This document shows, one piece after another, positions 36,457-46,580 of a DNA stretch of 64,000 nucleotides. The position numbers were made by a program, and so were the translations under genes. Below the pieces are notes generated by a model. That model did not search any database. It had not been told where the DNA came from and was given only the letters and a program-made list of their open reading frames with translations. The stretch is from assembly GCA_905235745.1 (NCBI GenBank), contig CAJOMN010000006.1, positions 21,024 through 85,023 of the forward strand. Reading direction: 5' to 3'. This DNA is from an uncultured Lachnospiraceae bacterium (GTDB taxonomy: Bacteria > Bacillota > Clostridia > Lachnospirales > Lachnospiraceae). Position 1 is the first letter of the stretch; every line of letters starts with the position of its first letter.

Positions 36457-37658
36457 GCGTTGTCATCCGCGAGAAATTCCATTTCCAGTCTTTGGTTATA
36501 GCGCCTGAGCACTTCCTGGATCTTTTCGGTATTCGTAAGAACCTTGGACATCGCGATGTCGTGATTCATGTAATCCACTACCGTAGCCAGAAAATCACTC
36601 ATATCCGCTTCGATAAAATAAGGTCTTGAATTGATCTCGGGATCATGGTAACACAGATTAGTACATATGATCTTATCGAACAGGCAGTTGTCGTATGCTT
36701 TGTCGAAGATATCTATTCCCTCGGTAAACAGTCCGAAAGTGGTGCATACATATACATGCTTAGCATTCATTGATTTGAGCTGGGCTGCCGTATCCATCAT
36801 ACTTCCGCCGGAGCTTATCATATCATCGATAATAATAACGTCCTTACCGTCGATCTCATCTCCGAGGAATTCATGAGCGACGATCGGGTTCTTGCCGTTG
36901 ATGACCTTGGTATAATCGCGCCTCTTGTAGAACATACCCGTATTAACCCCGAGAACGCCCGCAAAATATACCGCGCGTTCAAGAGCGCCTTCATCGGGGC
37001 TTATTACAACAAGGTGCTCCTTGTCGATTATAAGATCCCTTTCGTAGTGGATAAGAGCCGAGATGAACTCATACGGAGGAGTAAAGTTATCGAATCCGCA
37101 AAGCGGTATGGAATTCTGAACCTTGGGGTCATGCGCATCGAAAGTGATCACATCGTTGACTCCCATATTTGCCAGCTCCTCAAGCGCCATGGCACAGTCA
37201 AGGGATTCGCGCAGGGAACGTCTGTGCTGGCGGGATTCATACAAAAAAGGCATCACAACCGTGATACGGTGTGCTTTGCCGCCTATCGCAGCAATTACGC
37301 GCTTGACGTCCATATATATGTCGTCCGGTGACATTTGGTGAACAAATCCGTTGACGGTAAATGAATTGCTGTGATTGCATATGTCTGCAAAGATATATAT
37401 ATCCCTGCCTCTTGCCGTGTCACGCAGAACCGATTTGCCTTCTCCGGTTCCGAATCTCGGCCATTCGCAGTCGATAATGTAGGAGTCTTTGGAATAATTG
37501 AAGAATGCGGAAGAATCCCGATTATTGAGATTCTGATGCTTTCTGTACTCGGCTATACGTTTGTCCACAGCCTGCCCCAGTTCCCTGAAGCTTTCGTGTA
37601 CTATCAGACCGAGAGGAGCTACCGGCATTATATCTTCTATGTTTATATGTTCCGCCAT
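36453..37658 (-). CDS. prs: ribose-phosphate pyrophosphokinase, long form
   Basis: The 401-residue enzyme would make PRPP from ribose 5-phosphate and ATP. The PRPP-binding loop reads IIIDDMISSGGSM, and VVISPDEGALERA with FYKRRDY is recognisable. Standard Prs is about 315 residues with a DxxxDTAGT loop; this protein has an N-terminal extension, a divergent loop and extra C-terminal residues, a form I associate with Lachnospiraceae. The start at 37658 is set by GAAGGTGGG upstream and the shorter N-terminus. Product call good; kinetics and regulation unknown. Confidence 0.88.
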   Translation of the reverse strand: MAEHINIEDIMPVAPLGLIVHESFRELGQAVDKRIAEYRKHQNLNNRDSSAFFNYSKDSYIIDCEWPRFGTGEGKSVLRDTARGRDIYIFADICNHSNSFTVNGFVHQMSPDDIYMDVKRVIAAIGGKAHRITVVMPFLYESRQHRRSLRESLDCAMALEELANMGVNDVITFDAHDPKVQNSIPLCGFDNFTPPYEFISALIHYERDLIIDKEHLVVISPDEGALERAVYFAGVLGVNTGMFYKRRDYTKVINGKNPIVAHEFLGDEIDGKDVIIIDDMISSGGSMMDTAAQLKSMNAKHVYVCTTFGLFTEGIDIFDKAYDNCLFDKIICTNLCYHDPEINSRPYFIEADMSDFLATVVDYMNHDIAMSKVLTNTEKIQEVLRRYNQRLEMEFLADDNA

Positions 37659-37730
37659 GTTCTGTACCCACCTTCGCAAGCGCTGCAATATTATTATAAT
37701 AGTTTAGCAATTTATATGATTTTTTTCTAC

Positions 37731-37758
37731 TGTTATTTTCGTAAATAACATATATAAT
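37731..37758 (+). promoter_or_regulatory. palindrome and -10 box upstream of gltX
   Basis: TGTTATTT-TCGT-AAATAACA (37731-37750) is a perfect palindrome, followed by TATAAT (37753-37758). The palindrome covers the place of the -35 box, so a repressor or activator could act here. It lies between the divergent prs and gltX genes. The -10 alone is clear; the -35 is poor. Confidence 0.4.
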
Positions 37759-37862
37759 ATGATGATAGGGCTTCAAGGTCAAAATATATACATGCAGGCA
37801 TGATAAGCGCTGTGCCCATGAAGCCTGCAAAAAAAGATAGAAATAATAAGAGGTAATTGTCA

Positions 37863-39311
37863 ATGAATAATATCAGAACGAGATTTGCACCGAGTCCCAC
37901 GGGAAGAATGCATGTGGGAAACCTGCGTACCGCGCTATACGCGTATCTGATCGCCAAACACGAGGGAGGGAAATTCCTGCTGCGTATCGAGGATACCGAT
38001 CAGGAAAGGTATGTTGACGGAGCGGTTGACATAATATATCGAACGATGAGTAAGACCGGCCTGATACATGATGAAGGCCCCGATAAGGACGGCGGATGCG
38101 GCCCGTATATCCAGAGCGAGAGACAGGCTGCCGGGATATACCTCAAATATGCGAAGCAGCTTGTTGATGAGAAGAAAGCCTATTACTGCTTCTGTTCCAA
38201 GGAAAGACTTGACGGTCTGTCAAGAAAGGTTGGAGACAAAGAGATAAACGTATATGACAAGCACTGTCTGTCGCTTACGCCCGAACAGGTTAAGGCCAAT
38301 CTGGAGAGCGGCATGCCGTATGTGATAAGGCAGAATAATCCCGACACGGGAACAACGGTATTTCATGATGAGATATACGGTGATATCACTGTTGATAATG
38401 CCGAGCTTGATGATATGATACTCATCAAGTCCGACGGATACCCGACATATAATTTTGCGAATGTAATAGACGATCACCTTATGGGCATCACGCACGTTGT
38501 AAGGGGCAATGAGTATCTGTCCTCGACACCCAAGTATAACAGGCTCTACGAGGCTTTCGGATGGGATATACCGGTATATGTCCATTGTCCGCTCATTACC
38601 GATGAGGAACATAAAAAGCTTTCCAAAAGAAGCGGTCACTCATCATATGAGGATCTGATAGAGCAGGGATTTGTATCCGAAGCGGTCGTGAATTTTGTCG
38701 CGCTTCTCGGGTGGTCTCCGGACGACAATGTTGAGAAAATGAGTCTTGATGAACTGATAAGCAAGTTCGATTATACCAAGATGAGCAAATCACCTGCTGT
38801 ATTTGACTATACCAAGCTGAAATGGATGAACGGAGAATATATCAAGGCAATGGATTTTGATGTGTTCTACGAGACGGCCCTTCCGTACATTAAAGAGGTT
38901 GTCACCAAAGACCTTGATCTTGGGAAGATCGCAGCTATGGTCAAGACGAGGATAGAGATATTCCCGGATATAAGGGATCATATTGATTTCTTCGAAAAGG
39001 TTCCGGAATATGATATTTCCATGTATACGCACAAGAAGATGAAGACGGACGCCGCGTCAAGTCTGGCGCTTCTAAAGGACGTGCTGCCTCTTCTGGAAGA
39101 GTGTGATGATTATTCCAATGATAATCTTTTTGCGCTGCTTTCCGGTTATGCGCAGCAGAAGGATTACAAAACAGGGTATGTTATGTGGCCGTTAAGAACC
39201 GCACTTTCCGGTAAGCAGATGACGCCGGGAGGCGCTACGGAGCTTATGGAAGTGCTCGGAAAGGAAGAGTCGCTAAAGCGTATAGGTGATGCAATAGAAA
39301 AGCTATCGTAA
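37863..39311 (+). CDS. gltX: glutamyl-tRNA synthetase
   Basis: The 482-residue class I synthetase charges tRNA-Glu (and perhaps tRNA-Gln). The HIGH-like motif is [16 protein letters not shown] and the KMSKS-like loop is [11 protein letters not shown] at 37863 has GAGG upstream; a TTG at 37857 in frame is less likely. Whether it charges both tRNAs cannot be decided without finding gatCAB or glnS. Confidence 0.97.
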   Translation: MNNIRTRFAPSPTGRMHVGNLRTALYAYLIAKHEGGKFLLRIEDTDQERYVDGAVDIIYRTMSKTGLIHDEGPDKDGGCGPYIQSERQAAGIYLKYAKQLVDEKKAYYCFCSKERLDGLSRKVGDKEINVYDKHCLSLTPEQVKANLESGMPYVIRQNNPDTGTTVFHDEIYGDITVDNAELDDMILIKSDGYPTYNFANVIDDHLMGITHVVRGNEYLSSTPKYNRLYEAFGWDIPVYVHCPLITDEEHKKLSKRSGHSSYEDLIEQGFVSEAVVNFVALLGWSPDDNVEKMSLDELISKFDYTKMSKSPAVFDYTKLKWMNGEYIKAMDFDVFYETALPYIKEVVTKDLDLGKIAAMVKTRIEIFPDIRDHIDFFEKVPEYDISMYTHKKMKTDAASSLALLKDVLPLLEECDDYSNDNLFALLSGYAQQKDYKTGYVMWPLRTALSGKQMTPGGATELMEVLGKEESLKRIGDAIEKLS

Positions 39312-39331
39312 CAGAACAGTAAAGGAGAAGT

Positions 39332-41026
39332 ATGAAACTAAATAAGGAACAGTACCGGGCCGCTTCCCATATAAGCGGACCGATGCTTGTTCTTGCGGGG
39401 CCGGGCAGCGGCAAGACGCATCTTCTGGTAGAGAGGATCCGCATCATGATCGAGGAAGCGGACATCAGACCGGAAAACATTCTTGTCATAACATTCTCGA
39501 GAAAGGCCGCCCGCGAGATGCAGGCGCGATTCGCAAAAAGAGTCGGTAACAGATCATATCCCGTGACATTCGGGACATTTCACGCAGTATTCTATAACAT
39601 TCTGAAACAATCCGATCCGGATACCAAAGATTTGATCTCAGAAGAACAGAAGAATAAATATATCAGACAGGCAGTACTTGATACAGGGGCGTCGTCAGCT
39701 CTTGCAGAGTCGGAGGATGATATCGAGAGACTGACGGGTCTTGTATCCGCATATAAGAACTTCGGGGATGATTTTTTCAGGCTAAGCTATGAAGGCAGAG
39801 CCATGGATGAACAGGAACGTGACGAATTCATGGCTGTGTGCGAAAAATACGGCGATATGTGCCGGACATCCCATGTGCTTGATTTTGACGACATGATAAT
39901 ACAGTGCAGGGATCTTCTGTACAGGCACGAGAGCTTACTGCGCAGGTGGCAGGACAAGTACAGGTACATACTCGTGGATGAGTTCCAGGATATAAACGAC
40001 GGGCAGTATGCGGTGCTGCGGCTGCTTGCTGGCGACAGTATGAACGTATTTGCGGTGGGGGATGACGACCAGTCAATATACGCATTCCGCGGAGCCAGAC
40101 CGGAGCTTATGAAGAAGTTCCTGCATCAGTATCCCGGCTGCCGTCAGGTTACGCTCACGATGAACTACAGGTGCAGCGAAAATGTCATAGGTGCAGCGGA
40201 TACTCTTGTAAGACATAATACAGACAGGCTGGAGCGCCCTATACAGCGGCATCTTCCGTCCCGGGCAGGAGGAGATGTTACGATAGTATGCACGGAGAAT
40301 TCGGAAGTGCAGGCGGCGTATGTATGCGATACGATCCGGGACCTCATGAGCGGGTGCGGGTATCGGGAGAGTGATTTTGCCGTTCTGTACAGATCCGATC
40401 ACTGTGCGAAGATGTTTGAGAAGGTTGCCGAGGAACGAGGACTCCCTCTTAGGATAAGCGGCAGGAGCGGCTATGTTCCGAAAAGGATCAGGATAGAAGA
40501 AGCATATGTAAGGGCACGGGAGGGAACAGCCAACCGTGCGGACTGGTTCCTGATAATGAATAACTCTCCGAGGGGTCTGTCGAGGGAAGCGCTCTGTAAT
40601 TGTGACGGGGACTATATCGGTGCATTCAGGCGGTACTACGCCAATGACCCGGAAGGCAGTCATGCCGTGCGTGATCTTGAACGGACGGTTGCGACATACA
40701 TGCCGGAAGACGCAGTCAAAACGGGAGCCGGGAGTGCATCTTGCGTAAACGTTATGACCGCGCATGCTTCCAAGGGCCTCGAGTTCAAATGCGTGTTCAT
40801 AATAGGGCTTCAGGAGGGGCTGTTTCCGCATCGCAAGAGCATACTCTCCGGCAATGAGGAAGAAGAGCGACGCCTTATGTATGTAGCGATGACGCGTGCC
40901 AGGGAGCGGCTGTATATGTGCACGATAGGTACCGAGCACGGAAAACGTCCGTCAAGATTTGCGGCAGAAGCGCTTGAGAAGAGAAAGTACATATCCGATG
41001 TCCTGACGCTGACGAGAACGTATTAA
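39332..41026 (+). CDS. UvrD/PcrA-type superfamily 1 DNA helicase, compact
   Basis: The 564-residue helicase shows Q-motif and Walker A AGPGSGKTHLLVERI, motif Ia ITFSRKAAREMQ, Walker B LVDEFQD, motif III AVGDDDQSIYAFRGA, motif IV MNYRC, motif V MTAHASKGLEFKCVF and motif VI AMTRARERLYM. PcrA/UvrD are about 720 to 750 residues; this one is shorter, mainly through a reduced 2B region. It follows gltX by 20 bases. Repair or replication role, exact function unknown. Confidence 0.93.
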   Translation: MKLNKEQYRAASHISGPMLVLAGPGSGKTHLLVERIRIMIEEADIRPENILVITFSRKAAREMQARFAKRVGNRSYPVTFGTFHAVFYNILKQSDPDTKDLISEEQKNKYIRQAVLDTGASSALAESEDDIERLTGLVSAYKNFGDDFFRLSYEGRAMDEQERDEFMAVCEKYGDMCRTSHVLDFDDMIIQCRDLLYRHESLLRRWQDKYRYILVDEFQDINDGQYAVLRLLAGDSMNVFAVGDDDQSIYAFRGARPELMKKFLHQYPGCRQVTLTMNYRCSENVIGAADTLVRHNTDRLERPIQRHLPSRAGGDVTIVCTENSEVQAAYVCDTIRDLMSGCGYRESDFAVLYRSDHCAKMFEKVAEERGLPLRISGRSGYVPKRIRIEEAYVRAREGTANRADWFLIMNNSPRGLSREALCNCDGDYIGAFRRYYANDPEGSHAVRDLERTVATYMPEDAVKTGAGSASCVNVMTAHASKGLEFKCVFIIGLQEGLFPHRKSILSGNEEEERRLMYVAMTRARERLYMCTIGTEHGKRPSRFAAEALEKRKYISDVLTLTRTY

Positions 41027-41272
41027 GAAATCATTAATTCACGGATCATCTGCTGTGAAATGAGAGGGGGTTGTGGGTCATGCCAGCGTGATTATTACAA
41101 TAAACAGGTGTGAGACAGGAGTTCCTTCGGTGTTTCAAAGAGATGACAGATCCCATAAAAAACTTCAATGAATTGTACTGGGATAGAATCTTTGCAACCC
41201 CTTTTGCACACCCTAAAGGGTTCTATAATTAAATAACTATCGTTATGTTAAAAAATTTCGGAGGCAAATGCG

Positions 41273-41371
41273 ATGGAAATGTGCGTGATTTATTGCGGAG
41301 AGCAGTATGATTCCTATCAGGGATACAGATATGTGAATTACATGGATGTGGCGGAAGCAATTCGGCAGTAA
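41273..41371 (+). CDS. possible small protein of 32 residues
   Basis: An open frame from ATG 41273 encodes a 32-residue peptide with Cys4, Cys8 and a tyrosine-rich middle. TCGGAGG lies at the right distance upstream (GGAGG at 41260-41264), stronger than many real sites here, and TATAAT at 41224-41229 could be a -10. The rest of the gap after the helicase gene (41027-41272) has no gene that I can see. It may be a real small protein or a chance frame. Confidence 0.35.
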   Translation: MEMCVIYCGEQYDSYQGYRYVNYMDVAEAIRQ

Positions 41372-41436
41372 TATAATGAATGGTAATGAGACCAATTTAT
41401 GAAATAGGCGGTACAGAAGTGGGAAGAAAAGGCTTT

Positions 41437-42063
41437 ATGAGAACAAGAGAGGAAGCACTTGGCTACGGGCTTTCGTTTCCGGACACCTATCAGGATGCAC
41501 CGTTTCATGATGACAACTGGCAGCTGGTCAGGTATAAGGGGAATAAGAAAGCATTCCTTTGGATATACGAAAGAGAAGGATTCATAAACCTTAATGTGAA
41601 GGTGGAACCGGATAAGGCATTTTTCTGGCGTGATATCTATGAGTCCGTTATTCCGGGATATCACCAGAATAAGGAACACTGGAATACGATCATTCTGGAC
41701 GGCAGTATTCCGGATAAGGATATCGAGTGTATGATAGCGGAAAGCTACGATCTGATCTCGAACAATCCGACAAAGAGGATCTATGAGACAGTCAGGAGGA
41801 TACCGAAGGGGAAGGTTGCGACGTATGGCCAGATAGCAGAGCTTGCCGGAGATAAAAGGATGGCAAGAGCTGTGGGGAATGCACTTCACAGGAATCCTGA
41901 TCCGGATAATATACCTTGCTTTCGGGTTGTCAATTCCAAAGGTGAGCTTGCCGGAGAGTTTGCTTTTGGAGGTGCCGGTGAGCAGGCAAAGCTTCTTGAA
42001 GCCGATGGTATCGAGGTGACCGGCGGACGGGTTGATCTGAAGAGATATCAGATGGATCGATGA
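41437..42063 (+). CDS. MmcQ/YjbR domain fused to an MGMT-like DNA methyltransferase domain
   Basis: The 208-residue protein has an N-terminal YjbR/MmcQ-type domain (about 1 to 105, DNA-binding-like) and a C-terminal alkyltransferase-like domain. In the latter PKGKVATYGQIAELAG and IPCFRVVNSKGELAG correspond to the MGMT helix and active site. The acceptor cysteine (Cys161) is kept, but the usual histidine of PCHRV is phenylalanine. So it may repair alkylated DNA with altered chemistry or act only as a sensor. ATG 41437 has an AAGAAAAGG site; a start at 41380 is possible and adds 19 residues. No terminator is obvious. Confidence 0.85.
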   Translation: MRTREEALGYGLSFPDTYQDAPFHDDNWQLVRYKGNKKAFLWIYEREGFINLNVKVEPDKAFFWRDIYESVIPGYHQNKEHWNTIILDGSIPDKDIECMIAESYDLISNNPTKRIYETVRRIPKGKVATYGQIAELAGDKRMARAVGNALHRNPDPDNIPCFRVVNSKGELAGEFAFGGAGEQAKLLEADGIEVTGGRVDLKRYQMDR

Positions 42064-42148
42064 CAGAGAAACTTTAGGATCAATGGCTCTGAAGTTTGTG
42101 ATTTTTAATACAGAAAAAGCAGAAGCGGCAAAACGGGTAAACCTTTTA

Positions 42149-42178
42149 TTGCCCGCAAAGTGTAGATTATAGTATAAT
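42149..42178 (+). promoter_or_regulatory. promoter of the sensor kinase operon
   Basis: TTGCCC (42149-42154), an 18-base spacer and TATAAT (42173-42178), about 75 bases before the kinase start. Downstream an inverted repeat GGTAAA...TTTACC is visible around 42197-42225. Confidence 0.5.
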
Positions 42179-42252
42179 AAATTATTAATAATTTATGGTA
42201 AATGCATTATACAGTATGAGTTTACCAAAGTTAGGTGCATCCGGAGCATAGA

Positions 42253-44490
42253 ATGTATATCAAGACAGTATATGTCATAGTAGATCTTATCGCTGTTATA
42301 TTGCTGCTTCCTACTATAAATGCAGTCGAAAAGATCAAAAAAGAATACGGAACATGGCTGGCCAGGTCTCTCGTTGCGGCAGTGGTGGCAATCATAGCCA
42401 ATATAGCGATCGCTGCCGCATTTGACGCAAAAATAGCGCATATTGCGTATTGCTGCTATTTTGCTTCTATTGACTGGATATTGTATTTTCTCGGCGGATT
42501 CTGCCTTATCTATACTGAACATGACAACATATTGAACAGAGGTAAGAAAGCGGTTGCTGTTATTATGTTTGCCGATTCCCTTTCTATTTTGTTAAACCCT
42601 GTATTTGATCATGAGTTTTTCGTATATGAAAGCATACATTCATACGGCGGGTTCTATCAGACTACATTTTACATACCGTATTATATTCATCTGATTCTTG
42701 ACTATGCGCTTGTCCTTATCATGGTATTCTTTATCATATACAGGATCACCAAGACATACAGCTTCTATCGCACCAGGTATCTGATTATTCTGTCGGTGTT
42801 TCTGTTTGTTGTCATAATAAACATCATATATATGACATTCGCTCTTGTACTGGATGCATCCGTTATATTCTATGCCGTTGCAGGTATCCTCATATATCTG
42901 TCGGTGACGATATTTGTTCCGAGAACCCTGATGAACGTAACCATCGACCGTACTGCGGACGATATGTATGAAGGCCTCATATTGTTTGATCGTGCTTACA
43001 ACTGTATATATGCCAACAAATTTGCGCGTACCAGATTTGATGTTGATCCCGAAACATACAGCGTTGAATGTGAACCCGTATCAACCGTACTGAAGCAGCT
43101 TGGCGAACAGAATGTCAAGTACGGTCCGGCAGCTTTTGAAAGAGACTCTGCCCAGCCTGGGGAATGGGATAAAGAGTATTACAATATCAGATACAATCAG
43201 CTGACAGACAAGAAGGAACGTCCGATCGGCTCGTATTTTCTCATAGAAGACGATACCGAGAACAGGTATCTCGTTATGGAACTCAACAAGGCCAAGGATG
43301 AAGCGGATTCGGCAAACAGGGCGAAGAGCAGTTTTCTTGCAAGTATGTCCCATGAGATAAGGACTCCGCTCAATTCCGTTCTCGGAATGAACGAGATGAT
43401 CATGAGGTCAACGGATGATCCGCAGCTTATTGAATATGCGGATAATATCAGAGAGTCCGGAGATACTCTTCTGAGCCTGATAAACGATATCCTTGACTTC
43501 TCCAAGATAGAAGCAAACAAAATGGAGCTGGTCGAGAATGATTACGATCCGCATAAGCTCCTACGGGATTGCTGCAACTCTTTTACAGCGCCTCTTGAGG
43601 AAAAACATCTGTACCTGAAGATCAACTGCGACGAGACAATGCCGTCAGTACTCCGGGGCGATATGCGCCATATCAACCAGATTCTTGCCAATATCGTTTC
43701 AAATGCGATCAAATATACAAAAGAAGGCGGCGTTACGATCGATATGAACTGCCGTAAGCAGGATGACAGGGCATATGTTATGGTCAGTGTCTCCGATACG
43801 GGAATAGGAGTGGATCCGGAGGATATCGATAAACTGTTTGATGCCTTCAAGCGTGTCAACGAAGAAAAGAACGCCACGATACAGGGAACCGGACTCGGGC
43901 TTGCCATCACCAAACAGCTTGTCACACTTATGGGCGGTGATATAACGGTAGAAAGCACTCCGGGAGTCGGAAGCTGTTTTGCGTTTACCATCCCTCAGAC
44001 CATTGTCGATGCGGCACCTATCGGCGAGTATGTTAAAGAGCCGGCTGTCGAGATACATAAATACGAAGAGAGCTTTGATGCCGAAGACGCCGAAATTCTT
44101 GTTGTTGATGATGTGAAGATGAATCTGAAGCTTATAGCTGCGCTTCTGAAGAAAACAAAGGTAAATGTTGAAACGGCCGGCAGCGGTACGGAAACGATAG
44201 AAATGTGCAGCCGGAAGAAATATGATCTCATACTTCTCGATCACAGAATGCCGGAACCGGACGGTGTTGAGACGTTCAAAGTAATATCACGCGAGGGATT
44301 AAACACCGAAACCCCGGTCATAATGCTGACCGCAAATGTCATTACGGGTGCCGAGGAAGAATACTTAAAGATGGGATTTGCAGGATATCTGTCCAAACCG
44401 GTGCGAGGAGCGGATCTGGAAGTTGCGCTCATAGACCATCTGCCACCGGAAAAAGTTAACAGACATAACAAAGGAGAAAGAAATGCGTAA
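42253..44490 (+). CDS. hybrid histidine kinase with 7TM input domain
   Basis: The 745-residue sensor has seven or so membrane segments in its first 230 residues, a PAS-like region (about 240 to 345), HisKA with SMSHEIRTPLNSVLG (His367), HATPase with GIGVDPEDIDKLFDAF and GTGLGLAITK, and a C-terminal receiver with VVDDVKMNLKL, LLDHRMPEPDG (Asp663) and the lysine in SKPVRG. All catalytic residues look intact. ATG 42253 has GGAG 6 bases upstream. It overlaps the flavoenzyme gene by 8 bases, so sensor and enzyme are translationally coupled; signal and partner unknown. Confidence 0.94.
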   Translation: MYIKTVYVIVDLIAVILLLPTINAVEKIKKEYGTWLARSLVAAVVAIIANIAIAAAFDAKIAHIAYCCYFASIDWILYFLGGFCLIYTEHDNILNRGKKAVAVIMFADSLSILLNPVFDHEFFVYESIHSYGGFYQTTFYIPYYIHLILDYALVLIMVFFIIYRITKTYSFYRTRYLIILSVFLFVVIINIIYMTFALVLDASVIFYAVAGILIYLSVTIFVPRTLMNVTIDRTADDMYEGLILFDRAYNCIYANKFARTRFDVDPETYSVECEPVSTVLKQLGEQNVKYGPAAFERDSAQPGEWDKEYYNIRYNQLTDKKERPIGSYFLIEDDTENRYLVMELNKAKDEADSANRAKSSFLASMSHEIRTPLNSVLGMNEMIMRSTDDPQLIEYADNIRESGDTLLSLINDILDFSKIEANKMELVENDYDPHKLLRDCCNSFTAPLEEKHLYLKINCDETMPSVLRGDMRHINQILANIVSNAIKYTKEGGVTIDMNCRKQDDRAYVMVSVSDTGIGVDPEDIDKLFDAFKRVNEEKNATIQGTGLGLAITKQLVTLMGGDITVESTPGVGSCFAFTIPQTIVDAAPIGEYVKEPAVEIHKYEESFDAEDAEILVVDDVKMNLKLIAALLKKTKVNVETAGSGTETIEMCSRKKYDLILLDHRMPEPDGVETFKVISREGLNTETPVIMLTANVITGAEEEYLKMGFAGYLSKPVRGADLEVALIDHLPPEKVNRHNKGERNA

Positions 44491-46534
44491 AGAACTTGAA
44501 CCACTGCTTACACCATGGAAGATTGGAAACTGCGAGATCAAGAACAGATTCGTGCTGACCTCAATGGGAGGAACCGATCTGTTCGGGTGGATGGAAAAGA
44601 ACCACTTTGACAAGGCGGGAGCCGAATTTCTGCTTGAAGTCGCGAAGAATAACTGCGGACTCGTACTGCCGGGATGTCAGCCGGTATACAATCCCATGTT
44701 CGGTCAGTGGCTGTACAAGAACAATAAGATGTACAGGGATCTGGCACGGTGGATGCCCGAATTCCACAAGACGGGTGCGAAGCTGTTCATCCAGCTGACT
44801 GCCGGATTCGGCAGATCCTTTACGATCTCGTCGATGATGGAAAACCTGTATACCAATCCCGTTCTTCGCGTATTATCCAAGCCCGTTATGGATCTTGACA
44901 AGATAACGGCATCCGCAAGCGAAGCACCCAACAGATGGTCCGATAAGGTTCCGTCCCGTGCTCTTACTGTTGAGGAGATACACGAATACATCGATGCATT
45001 TGCCAAGACCGCCAGGCTCTGTCAGGAAGCCGGAGTAGACGGTGTTGAGATCCATGCAGTGCATGAAGGATATCTGCTCGATCAGTTCACGCTTCCCTAT
45101 GTCAATAAGAGAACCGATGAATACGGCGGAAGCCTTGAGAACAGATACAGGTTCGCTGCCGAGATCGTTAAAGCGATCAAAAAGGAATGCGGAAATGATT
45201 TTCCGGTTTCGCTCAGATACAGTGTTGTATCAAAGACAAAGGGATTCCGCGAGGGCGCTCTTCCGGGTGAGGATTACAAAGAGGTCGGAAGGGATATGGA
45301 AGAGTCGGAAAAGGCTGCCAGGTTCCTGCAGGATGCGGGTTATGACATGCTCAACTGCGATAACGGAACATATGACGCGTGGTACTGGGCTCATCCGCCC
45401 ATTTATATGCCCGAAAACTGCAATCTTGAGGATGTGGAGCATATCAGGAAGTTTGTGGACATACCTGTCGTCTGTGCGGGAAGACTGACTCCCGAAGCCG
45501 CAGCCGAATCGATAAAGGAAGGCAGGATCGACGGCGCGGGATTCGCACGTAATTTCCTTGCCGATCAGGAGTGGATCACAAAGCTCATTAACGATAATGA
45601 AGATGATATCCGTCCGTGTATACTCTGTCATAACGGATGCTTTAACATGTGTCATTACAAGGGCGTTCCGAATGACCAGTCGCTTTCGGACAGCCTCGGT
45701 CTTGCAAGATGCGCGGTAAATGCCGAAACGATGCAGCATGACAAGCATTACATCAGGAAGGCTGCATCATCCAAAAAGGTCGGCATCATAGGCGGCGGTA
45801 TAGCCGGAATGGAAGCTGCCAGAGTATTAAAGCTGCGCGGTCATCAGCCCATTATTTTTGAACGATCGGACAAGCTGGGCGGTACTTTCATAGCAGCGAG
45901 CGCGGAAAGCTATAAAGAAAGGCTGCGAATGCTGCTTGAATGGTACAGACGCGAAATGGATAAGCTGGATATTGACGTTCATCTCGGAACGGAGATACGA
46001 TCCCTTGATGAGATGAAATATGATGCCGTCATAGTCGCGACCGGAGCCAAGCCGAGGGTGTTTGCCAATGTTCCGGGATTTGACAGGGCTATTGAGGCAT
46101 GCGATTACCTAAGCGGAGCCGAGGTCGGTGATACTGTTGCCGTGATCGGCGGAGGGCTTACCGGGTGTGAGATCGCTTATGAGCTGGCACTTGGCGGCAA
46201 GCATCCCGTGATCGTGGAGATGAAGGATGATCTGATCTCCCAGCCGGGCGTGTGCCTTGCAAACAGTTCGTATCTTCGTGAGTGGTTTGCGCTTAACAAT
46301 ACGCCGGTATACCTTGAGACAGTCCTGAAGGAGATCCGGGAAGGCGAGATAGTATGCGAATCGAAAGGCAAGGATGTAACGATCAAGTGTGATTCCGTCA
46401 TCAGTTCGGTCGGATACGTTCCGGCACCGCTTACAAAAGGCAGTACCAAAGCGTACTATATCGGCGACTGCAACAAGGTAGGCAATCTCAGAAGCGTTAT
46501 ATGGGGCGCATACGAGACGGCAATGAAGATATAA
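44483..46534 (+). CDS. NADH:flavin oxidoreductase of the 2,4-dienoyl-CoA reductase/BaiCD type
   Basis: The 683-residue enzyme joins an old-yellow-enzyme barrel (FMN; residues 1 to about 370, EIHAVHEGYLLDQF), a [4Fe-4S] motif (CILCHNGCFNMC with a later Cys) and two dinucleotide folds (KVGIIGGGIAGMEAARV and VAVIGGGLTGCEIAYEL) for FAD and NAD(P)H. Such enzymes reduce activated carbon-carbon double bonds, for example in bile acid and enoate metabolism. The start lies inside the kinase gene with GGAGAAAG upstream. A dehydratase gene pair follows, so the alkene could be the dehydration product. Substrate unknown. Confidence 0.93.
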   Translation: MRKELEPLLTPWKIGNCEIKNRFVLTSMGGTDLFGWMEKNHFDKAGAEFLLEVAKNNCGLVLPGCQPVYNPMFGQWLYKNNKMYRDLARWMPEFHKTGAKLFIQLTAGFGRSFTISSMMENLYTNPVLRVLSKPVMDLDKITASASEAPNRWSDKVPSRALTVEEIHEYIDAFAKTARLCQEAGVDGVEIHAVHEGYLLDQFTLPYVNKRTDEYGGSLENRYRFAAEIVKAIKKECGNDFPVSLRYSVVSKTKGFREGALPGEDYKEVGRDMEESEKAARFLQDAGYDMLNCDNGTYDAWYWAHPPIYMPENCNLEDVEHIRKFVDIPVVCAGRLTPEAAAESIKEGRIDGAGFARNFLADQEWITKLINDNEDDIRPCILCHNGCFNMCHYKGVPNDQSLSDSLGLARCAVNAETMQHDKHYIRKAASSKKVGIIGGGIAGMEAARVLKLRGHQPIIFERSDKLGGTFIAASAESYKERLRMLLEWYRREMDKLDIDVHLGTEIRSLDEMKYDAVIVATGAKPRVFANVPGFDRAIEACDYLSGAEVGDTVAVIGGGLTGCEIAYELALGGKHPVIVEMKDDLISQPGVCLANSSYLREWFALNNTPVYLETVLKEIREGEIVCESKGKDVTIKCDSVISSVGYVPAPLTKGSTKAYYIGDCNKVGNLRSVIWGAYETAMKI

Positions 46535-46580
46535 CACGCCCGCTGACCGGAACAGGCTGATCGGGCTATGGAGGGTAACT

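Noticed and set aside
42235..42252. GTG start at 42235 for the hybrid kinase
   Set aside because: No ribosome binding site precedes it, while the ATG at 42253 has GGAG 6 bases upstream and begins the first membrane segment.
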